NCBI GenBank assembly: GCA_963971305.1
Contig: OZ020306.1
Coordinates: forward strand, 54,906,686-54,970,685
Length of the DNA stretch: 64,000 nucleotides
Source: Arcuatula senhousia
Lineage: Eukaryota > Mollusca > Bivalvia > Mytilida > Mytilidae
Direction: 5' to 3'
The position numbers and the translations under genes were made by a program. Numbering within the stretch: position 1 is the stretch's first letter; every line of letters starts with the position of its first letter. Shown piece after piece: positions 11,201-21,300 of the stretch. Under the pieces are notes generated by a model, which made no database searches, was not told the origin of the DNA, and saw only the letters and a list, made by a program, of their open reading frames with translations.

Positions 11201-11649
11201 AAACTAATTGTATGGTCTGAACTAACCAATTAAAAATTACATGTATTTGAAGGAGCTATATCAAAACAGCGACTAAGTTTATGCGTTTTTATGAAACTTT
11301 ATTGGAGTTAAGTAAAACCATATAATTAGTTACCAATTTTATGTTTCGTAAAAGTAAGATAATAGTTTTGGGGAAATGCTACTGCTTATTTCTGTGTAGA
11401 CAAATGTTGATTTATGTAAAGCAGAAATTGTTAAAGTTAATGTCTGTGTAATGTTTGTCAACAACACCAACCTTCTAAAACATGTAAAACCAGAAAAAAA
11501 CGTGTTCGAGAATTCAAATGACATAATATACATAAACCGATGATTTAACCTCCATTGACTGCACTTTAGTGAGCAAACTCAGAAAAGGTCAATTGAAGAA
11601 CATTACTTACAAAATGTTCTAAAAAGATGCTATCGACCGACTGTTTTTT

Positions 11650-12755
11650 AGCTCCCCTGGACCGAAGGTCCATGTGAGCTTTTGCCATCACTTGGCGTCC
11701 GTCGTCGTCCGTCGTCCGTCGTCGTTAACATTTTTCAAACGTTAACTCCTCTAACACCATAAGTCCAATGGCTTTTAAATTTGGCACAGTTGTTAATTAG
11801 CATAGGTCGTATAAAACTAGCGTGGGGATTTTTGATTCGTTGAAAAACACGGCCGCCATGGCTAAAAATAGAACATAGGGGTAAATTGCAGTTTTTTTGC
11901 AAATAACTCGAAAGAACTCGGTAAAAGTGATCAGCACCTCAAGCATCTAATAGCATTAGGTGTATAGAACTGATGTGGGGATTTTTGATTGGTCGTAAAA
12001 CACGGCCACTGTGGCTAAAATAGAACATAGGGGTAAATGGCAGTTTTTTGCAAATAACTCAAAAACGGTGACCGATTTTAAAATTTTGATTGGGAACAAA
12101 AGTAATCAGCACCTTAAGATCTACCAGCTCTGAAATTTTGGAGAAAATCCAACAACCCATGTAGGAGTTATTGCCCTTTTTGTGGATTTTTTTGCAAATT
12201 TTGCATCTGTTAAGCTCAATATCTTGAAAACTATACAAGATATTTGAGAAATTTAAGTTGCATATTGTTGAACGCATCAAGATCTACAAAATATGTAATA
12301 GGGTCATCGTTGTAGGACCTTTCCTTTGAGGAGTTATTGCCCTTAGAACGTCAAAATTGGGCATTTTAACAGCATTTCCTCATTACATTGAAAACGTTAA
12401 CTCCTCTGACACGTTAAGTCCAATTGGAACCAAACTTGGTATTGTTGTTTATTAGCATTAGGTGTATAGAAGTGATGTGGGGATTTTTGATTGGTTGTAA
12501 AACATGGCTGCTGTGGCTAAAAATAGAAAACTAGGTTAAACTGCATTTATTTGCTAATAACTCTATAAGGGTGACATATTTTTAGATTTTGATTGAGAAC
12601 AAAAGTGATCAGCACCTTAAGATCCACCATATTGTCAGATGACCCCCTAATTAATCTTATGACTCTTTCAACATCAAATAGATTTTGCCTAATAACCTTG
12701 ACTTCAGGCACATATGTCAGGTGAGCGATTCAGGCTCCTGGGAGCCTCTTGTTTA
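11650..12755. mobile_element. Tandem-cored repeat element with 'cctgggagcctcttg' end
   Basis: It begins 'agctcccctggaccgaag', runs through a (cgtcgt) tract at 11695-11730 and ends 'aggctcctgggagcctc'. Inside, a unit with 'gatgtggggatttttgattg', 'aacacggcc' and 'aacataggggtaaat' repeats about three times. The element at 20808-22135 has the same ends in opposite orientation but a different core. No protein is encoded. Confidence 0.8.
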
Positions 12756-12936
12756 AGTCTACACATGTATTTATATATATCATAAAAAACAATACTATAC
12801 AGAACATACTATCATATCATATGATTATATGTATTATACAATACAATATATTATTAGTTATATTGCATAGTTTTATGACATTATATTACATGTAAATAAG
12901 ATAATGTAGCATGATATAACAGAATATTATAATATA

Positions 12937-13518
12937 CACCTGGAAAATAGTTAAGCACCCCAAGACTTTTTGTGCTTTTCGATGATTTGAAATAATTTTT
13001 TAATTTCATGAGTTTAGTCAGTTTTAATTCTTCAATATGTGACTGGAAGGATGTTAGCTTACGGTTAAAAGTACATGTTCGCCTTGAAAAGCGGGAGATA
13101 ACTCTTTAGGAAATAAGACGCAAAACTGGTAGTAAAAAGCAATGATTCCAGCAGTCATTCCTGCTAAAGATGGACAAACTCGAAATTCGAATCTTTGACG
13201 ATACAGTATCAATCTTTTGATTATGATTTACCTTTTCGAGTGCGATTTGACAATTAATTAAAAGTTTCGAGCTTCAGGGGACCATACTTTTCGGATACCA
13301 TGTTTATGTATAAAAGCAATCTTTTTTTGCCATGTCGTGTTATGTACATAAAAAATGTCTTTTTGTTTGTTACAAAGATGTTAAATTGTGCATAACATTG
13401 CATATTTTAGTTTGCAATATAAATCTACAAAGACTATCAGTAAATAAATGGTTAAACAGTGTTTTTAAAATGTAAAGATTTTAAAAATTCATGGGGGTGC
13501 TTAACTTTTTTCCAGGTG
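12937..13518. mobile_element. 582-bp MITE, TA target duplication, Tc1/mariner type
   Basis: Terminal inverted repeats 'cacctggaaaa...gttaagcacccc' and 'ggggtgcttaac...ttccaggtg' are directly flanked by TA (12935-12936 and 13519-13520). The length and TA duplication fit a non-autonomous Tc1/mariner derivative. No transposase frame is visible. Confidence 0.85.
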
Positions 13519-13520
13519 TA

Positions 13521-14181
13521 TATATTATATTCATGTCATAATATATGATATCATATTACAGGGGCGGATCCATATATAGTTTGGTCAATATTACACACTT
13601 TTGTAAGTAATGTTCTTCAATTCTCAATTCTCATGCCTGTAAACATTCACAAACACACAAACTTCCGGAAATACACGTTCTCATGCAAAACTTTACCACA
13701 TGCCAATTGAAGCACCTACTTTTATTCCACGGATCTAGTAGCGTTAACCTGTGCATGATTAAACCTTATTTATCCATGTTTGAACTTGATAATACTACAT
13801 AAAAATACAAATTTATGCAATTCATTTCGGAAACATTTTTCGGTAGGTTTTCTTTTACTTGTTAAAAGTCGTGTGCTTTAATTGTAATTTATCACTTCAA
13901 TGAATAAAAAATATTAAGGTATAACTTGAAGAAACTTAATATTTCCTTTCTTATATTGAAAACATCAAAGATTCCAGATACACAATTGGTTGAAAATCAA
14001 GACAGAAAAAAAAACATACGACATTGTTTTGTACATAGAAATAAACTATATCTGGGCACAGAAACCAACCGTTTTTTTTTCTTTCGTTCTTTCCATTCAG
14101 TGATTATGCTATAAAATATACTTTGTATAAAACATATTATGTATACACAGTGTATGGAGAACATGTTCTCAATTTAAACGT
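13521..14181. other. Gene-free stretch, probable 3' UTR side of gene B
   Basis: It holds a 'ggggcggatcc' repeat end at about 13560 and otherwise unique AT-rich DNA. On the minus strand, about 460 bases past the gene B stop, an AATAAA (plus-strand TTTATT at about 13722) could end the gene B transcript. Confidence 0.4.
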
Positions 14182-15322
14182 CTAAACATAATAAACAGGC
14201 GACATATAAACTTTCTTTGCATCGAAAGGTTTTTGGAATAAACGTCGATCCTGAGATTTTTCAAAGTCTTGGTAGATGTCACCAGAAACAGTCATTTCGT
14301 CTTCATTGGTTTTCTCTAATGTACTTGTACTATCGTTTTTTAATTCAATATTTTTACTTTCAGAGCAGGAATTCTTCACTGACTTGAGGCAAGATTTAAG
14401 ACTTTTCGGAGTTTTCTTATTTCCTTGCTTAGTAGGTGTTTCATCTTTATCTTCACTTACAGATTGGGAAACACTGCTTTTGTATGTTCTACTCTGCTGT
14501 GAAATTGTCCTCGGTGATTTTGGTTTTGAAGCAATTTCAGCGTTCTTAATATACTGAGAATTCGACGATGCGCAAAGATTAGTTTCACTGTATGGTAGTG
14601 AAATGGGATCTAGATAATCCATGTCACTCTCATTTGGAACTCTAGATTGTGTGTTATTTCTTAGCTGTGCACCTTCTGTGTCAATCTGATTAGAAGTAGC
14701 ACAATCTTCTGTACAGTTAGATATTGTCGTAGTAGATTCATTTTCAAATTCAATATGCTTATTAACTGAATACTTCTCTTCTACTGAGTAGTATGCGGCA
14801 CTACTAGATGACGATGTAAAACTAGTTCTGCTATCAAATGGACAAACTGACATGCCGTCTTCATAAATAACCTCATTTTGGTATATATTAACGGTTGCTG
14901 ACGGAAATATATCAGTGCTGTTGTAGGAACTGCTAGAAGTTGTAGATATATTTGATCGTTCATTCGAAAAAGATTCAAATGCGTTGTAGGAACTAGAACT
15001 AGAAGATGTCCAATTATCAGAACACGATAATGAGACTGGATCAGCCATTTCATTAGGACAAATGTTCAACTTATATGCTCTGTGGTTGTCATTCTTTGTA
15101 GCATCTGTTTGTAAGTCATCATATCCCGTTTGGATATCGTGTTCGATATTAAGAGCATCATAAATATCCTCCGGCTCATCATCGATTTCGTCAGGTCCAC
15201 AGGGTTGGGGTGGTAGCGATAAACCATAACGATCACCAACTTCGCCGTCTGGAGACAGGAGCTCTTTAGATTCCTTGCATAATTCCCCATCTTCAGAGTT
15301 CTGAACACGTTTAGATATTGAT
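14182..15322 (-). CDS. Gene B terminal exon: Ser-rich, Tyr-motif cytoplasmic tail
   Basis: Acceptor 'tttgcatag' in phase 2; stop TAA at 14182-14184. It encodes 380 residues with low complexity. Three related blocks of five or six serines followed by Tyr (WTSSSSSSYNAF, TTSSSSYNST, FTSSSSSAAYY) suggest internal duplication. A Lys/Ser-rich segment lies near the C-terminus (KKTPKSLKSCLKSVKN). No transmembrane helix is present. At least eight tyrosines sit beside Asp/Glu, as in SH2-binding sites. Open frames on the plus strand here are shadows. Confidence 0.82.
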
Positions 15323-18300
15323 CTATGCAAAAATAAATTTATCAAATAAATATATTCTCAAATTAACATGCTATATTAGGACAAATTATTCTAAACATGT
15401 ACAAAAATGTAGCAAGTTTCTTATCTAGTCATTCTAACAAGTTAAAATGAACTAGGTATGAGAAAGCGCGTTTTTAACAATGAGATTAGATGCAGATTGG
15501 AAACTATAATTATAGATGCAAGATGCAAATACCGAATATTATTTTTAAAAAAACATGTTTTATTATTATTATTTCTGTAATACATCGACCAAACAGAATC
15601 AAATAACCAATATTGAAATCGAGTGTCAATAATTTTAAAATGTTGATGATTTAAGATGAAAATTCAGTAATTATTGCGTATCGTTTTTTTATTATCATGT
15701 TTTGTTTTAGCAATATCATATCGATGAGCACATCCCTTTCCGAATTTTTATGGTTTTTCTAGATTTTATTTTGCTTATTTACCTTTTTATTTTTTGTAAT
15801 TGTCCGACCACATTTTCTGCCGTAGGACGTCTAGTCCTGTCACGGTTCCAACATTGTTGTAAAATTAAATAAACCAAAGGAGGACAACTATCAGGTTCTG
15901 ACGGTACTTCACCACTGTATAGAGTCTTTAGTAACTAAAATGTTAATTACTTTATAGATTGAATTTTTAAAAGTTCAATGGTTCTATATACAATTTAAAA
16001 AAAAATGTAAAACCAAATAAGCAAAAGTGCCTCCTAGACTCTCGGCTCATACTTAATGTCATTGTATAAAATTGCTTCAATGGGTTAATAAGGCAACTCC
16101 AAATCGATTCCCCGTTTGTCAGGCATTTTTGGCAAAAACAGGAAGCGAAGCGAGATAAAAAAAAATCCAGAAGCGTTATTTTTTAAGCGAGAGGATTTTC
16201 ACTTGGCTAGTGGCAACTCTTTCTTTTAATTCTTAGAAAAAAATGGGAATCTGCTTCATTTGTTGAAATCAAAATTGTTTAAAACACCGGGTTTCTTTCC
16301 TTAAACTGCACCTGGTCGATATCTTAGTTGCTAGGCTTGACTTTCCTGTTCGTACTTTCTGGTTTTAAGTGCTTTTCGTTTAATACTTTTGCTTTTTGGC
16401 ATCCCAATAATTTGATTCAAATGCTGCTGATGAGGTCACTCCTTCAAATATGCATATACTATACCCGTTTTCGGTATTTGTCTTTTTAATTAAGGCGAGT
16501 GCTAAAAGTTTTAGGTCTCATTTTAGAGTATATATAGATAAATCTTATTATGCATATTACTATTGAACATTTGCCACACATGTTTTGATTTTAATTACTG
16601 AAATCACAGACAAGATGTCTAACAACATGGCAACTGTTAATTCTATGAAATTAAGCATGAATTAACTTTTAAAAGAACCCGTGCAAATAGGCCCGCAGCA
16701 ACATCAAGCTTGTCGGTAAAATTCCGCTAAAAAACGCTCAAAAACCTGAAATCTTGTCAGGCCGCTTTGTCCTCAAAGCGACTGGGTTGAATGGGACAGT
16801 CTTGTCATATATTAAGAATGCCGGAATCGTCAGGCTTTAATGCGGAGAACCTGACCGCATACCATAGTGGTGAACCGTTATGGAGAAAATCTAAATCTCC
16901 CGTTCCTTGCACGTTAGAGAACCCTGTTGCAGGTCTCGATAAGAGTGGGACCCTTAGAATTCCCATATAGGAGGCTAAATTGCCCGTCCTTGCCCATCAC
17001 TCCTTTTTCCAGTGTCAATCAAACATTCCTTTCACTTCACCATGTTCACCATCAGTTCATGTTCATTACATCACCCATTGCATGTAAATCTCCTGAATGT
17101 AGCCGAAATAGTACTGCTTGGAAGTAAAGCAGTAAGTAACTTATTAGCTTTTTGAAAGCATGCAGTGATAAAAAAAATATTTCAATTTTGGACACTGACA
17201 CGAGGAAATCCCGGCAAAACGTAGGATTTTTTTTTATTAAGTTTCTTTTTTTTTCGTTAAAACCTACCTGAAACATGTGAAAACTAACCTGAGCAAAAGA
17301 ATCCAATATAAAGTGACATATCATTAATTATTTAATGTCATGAACATAAATTCAAACAAATACTTTTTATACGACCGCAACATAATGCGGACTAATATGG
17401 TATAATGGTATGATGTTGTTGTCGTCGTCAGTTTCTCTTTGGTGTATGCACAATAACTGCAGTTTTAGTTATCCAATAACTGCGAAATTTTACAGTGATA
17501 TTCCTTACCGTAAAAAATGCATGGCATTGATTTTGGGGCCCCTTTTCTTGTGAAGAGATAAGGGGCCCAAAAATGGACAACAAAATCAATTATTTTATTT
17601 GTTCCCACAACCAAAAAGGGTAGAACAGAAAAGCCAAATCCAGCACCGAGGATATCGAACATGTGCATGGTGTTTTAAACAATTTTGAATTTATCAATCG
17701 GAAATTTCAATGACAAAAATATAAAAAATTTATTGGTAACATCGTGTCAGACAAGTCTGACGATTAGGCTTGTGATTACCCTCGGGGACCTCTGGTCCAC
17801 CAGCAGCGGTTATCGACCCAGTAGTTTCAAAATACAATACCTAAAACGGGTATAAAACAGTTAATTTGGCAAATCCAGCACCGAGGATATAGAGGATTTA
17901 TATTGGAGCCATATTGCCTTAAAGTGACAAAAATGAAAGGTAGTAAATATCCTTTAATAGGGACCGAAAGGGGTAATTCTTTTGTTACTGTAATTTATTT
18001 TGGACTGCTTGGCCTCAAATGTACAGGGTTCAACGTGTTACGGTCGTACCATACTTTCCATGCTGAAGGTTTTTTTTTTGGCCCGACCACGTATGTGGAT
18101 CGGACATATAGTTTTACCCTTGTCCGTACGTCCGTCCGTAACACTTTGGTTAAGTTCTTGGTTAAGGTCCATTTCTCGGATACCGGAACTAGATGTTGGG
18201 GGTCAACGATATTTCACCACCAGATGGGTCTTGGGTAGGGCTACACTACCCACTAGAAATTAGGTCACTGTGACCTATATTTTATCCATGAACGACTTCG

Positions 18301-21300
18301 GTTAAGTTCTTGGTTAAGGTCCATAACTTGGATACTAGATGTTGGGGGTCAATGATATTTCACTACTAGATGTGTCTTAGGTAAGGTGACACCACCCACT
18401 AGAAATTAGGTCACTGTGACCTATATTTTACGCATGAATGAACTTGGTTAAGTTTTTGGTTAAGGTCCATATCTCAGATACTACATGTTGAAGGTCAATG
18501 GTATTTCATCACTAGATGTGTCTTGGGTAACATGACACCGCCCAATAAAAATTAGGTCACTGTGATCTATATTTTATGCATGAACGACTTCGGTTAAGTT
18601 CTTGGTTAAGGTCCATAACTTGGATACTAGATGTTGGGGGGTCAATGATATTTCACCACTAGATGTGTCTTGGGTAAAGTGACACCATCCACTAGAAATG
18701 AGGTCACTGTGACCTATATTTTACGCGAAATGACTTTGGTTAAGTTCTTGGTTAAGGTCCATATCTTGAATACTACATGTTAGGGGTCAATAATATTTCA
18801 CTTCTCGATGAGTCTTGGTACATGGCACCACCCATCAGAAATAAGGTCACAGCGACCTATATTCTACACATGAACACTTTTGATCAATTTCTTGGTAAAG
18901 GTCCATATCCCGGGTAATACACATTGAGGGTCAATGATATTTCAAGAACGGGTGGGCCATCCTGTGGCTCATAGACACATTATCTAGTTTTTTTTTATTA
19001 AAACGTATCTGTGAAGACTTTCAACAAGGCTTTATGACAAACGGGATGACTTCAACTTTCCAATCGTCAACTTTCCCTTCTTGTGTAGCAACATTCCGTC
19101 CGCTCCAGCTTATGGAGTTTACGTATCTCAATTGATTCGTTACTCCAGAGCGTGCGGGACTTACATCGATTTCCTTAGCAGAGCAACACGTCTGACGCAA
19201 AAATTGCTCACACAGGGTTATGTTACTCCTCGGTTGCTGTCTTCACTCAAGAAATTTTACGGAAGACATCATGCACTTATAGGCAAATATGGGATTTCGA
19301 TCTCTCAGTTGAGTGCAGATGTTGGTTTGTCATAGGGTGTTGTTTTGTCTTCCTTTACCGGATTTGACACGCTGAATGGACTATTGGCAACGCGACGGGT
19401 ATGCTATAGCAAGCAGGAACTGCTTACTCTTCCGGAGCACCTGAGTTCACTCTTGTTTCGACTGGAGTTCGCGTTGTTGATTGATATTCAGTTATTTTGT
19501 GTTTCCATGTTCGTGTTTACTGGTTTTGTCTCTGCCCTTTCGGACTTTTGACATTCGGAAACCCCATTAGTACCTCTGCTTCTTTGAAAAAAATATTGAT
19601 TTTTTTGTGAAATGTGGATGGGAAGTCCATCAAAGGCTGCATGTGTCAAAAACTGAGTCAGTCAACCATGGGCTGCAGAGCAATTCACTAGATGAATAGG
19701 CCTCAAATGTACAGAGTTCAACGTGTTACGGTCGTACCGTACTGCCCATGCTGAAGTTTTTTTTTTATCAAAACGTATCTGTGATATGGTTTTCGATGTT
19801 GAGAGTAAGGAAAAGGACTTTCCATATATACTAGATGTAACATTCCTTTAATTGTATTTACCTCTGACCGTTTTACTTTTGCAAAAGGTGCACAGTTCAA
19901 ATGGTTTCTCATTGGGTTTTCGTTGTGGATACTAAGTGCCATATAAAACTCATAAACAACCATGGCTGTCATGTAGATGTCACCTTCTTTTGAAAACTGA
20001 CCGTTTTGTAAAACTTCAATTGGTAGCCTTTAAAATACGTAAAAGAAAATGCAGACATTTATCAGTTGTACTTTTGCTTTACTTACAAACCACTTCAAGC
20101 ATTTCAAAAGTTGTGAACAATATACTAGTACTGTACGACACAATGGACACAATCATGAAGACATGTTGTAACACCATAAGTAAATTGCTTGCTTCATTAC
20201 TAATTGATAGTTTAATAAACAAAACATTGAAAATGAAATATTATTTTAGCATAAATTTCGTCAAAACAAGAACAACTTAAAGCGATCTACTATTATGAAA
20301 AAAATAGTTTTGACGTTATACAAATGTGTGAGTGTCAAAGTATGTATGTTTTTGTGTGAGCATTATGATTTAACACTCTCAATCGACGCACCTAGGCCAT
20401 GTCAGGCAGTCAGTTTCAATGATGGATGAAAGCACCAATCTTGGGCAAGTAACTGACAAACCTAATCACATACAGGTTGGGAAGTCCCGTTTTTGTGAAT
20501 TATAAGCAGGACTCGAACTCCACCTAAGAAGTGATCTGCTAGTGATTTGATAAGCGCCTTAGCCACTTGGCCACTCAGGCCCGACGTAATAAAAGCATGA
20601 GTAACATGACACGTTTTCATTTATTTACCATCGTTTTCGGTATGAAGGCACTTTATCAATTATACAATCATCGAGAACTTCACAACTGTCAAGCCTCACC
20701 ATTCGTCCCAACTGTGCTAGAGTCACCTGTAAATAAGGTTCAGGTCGATCATTGTGAAGGAAATGATTATATGAACAATTTAGAGTAAAACGGGTTTGAT
20801 TTAAAAACAAGAGGCCCCCAGGAGCCTGAATTGCTCACCTGGTCTTGATGTCAACCCTGTGAAGACTTTTGTATAGCTAAATGAGCTGAATGTTTAAGCA
20901 AGAAAAGGCATTTTCTATCTGCAATAGTTTTCATTTTAAATAAGCAAAAACACTATTTTTCAACTTTAAAGGGGCTGTAAACCCAATAAGGGGTTATCTG
21001 ACAACTTCGACCCTATGGAGCTTTTGTAGAGCTAAATGAGCTGAACATTTAAGCAAGCAACAGCTTTTCTTTATCTGAAGAAGTGTTCATTCTATAGGCC
21101 AAAAACATGAAAAAACGCTATTTTTTACCTTTAAGGGGCTGTGACCCCTATAAGGGGTCATCTGACAACTTTGACCTTACGGAGACTTTCGTAGAGCTAA
21201 ATGAGCCGAACATTTAAGCAAGCAACAGCTTTTCTCTCTCTGCAAAAGTTTTCATTACATAGGCCAAAAACACTATTTTTTGCCTTTAAGGATCTGTAAC

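Larger units (their letters stand above)
15935..19861. other. Gene B intron: repeats, no exon found
   Basis: This 3.9-kb intron holds a dispersed repeat at 16690-17110, a repeat pair member at 17620-17890, the tandem-cored element at 18060-18990 and the retroelement relic with tail at 19027-19590. The flanking exons join in phase 0 across it. Confidence 0.6.

Noticed and set aside
14276..14557. 93-codon plus-strand frame opposite the gene B tail
   Set aside because: It is antisense to a coding exon with firm splice support; its Ser/Leu/Phe-rich composition is the complement of the low-complexity tail.
20385..20590. Functional tRNA-Ser gene on the minus strand
   Set aside because: A and B boxes are present, but the sequence cannot form the acceptor and anticodon arms and continues into the SINE body.
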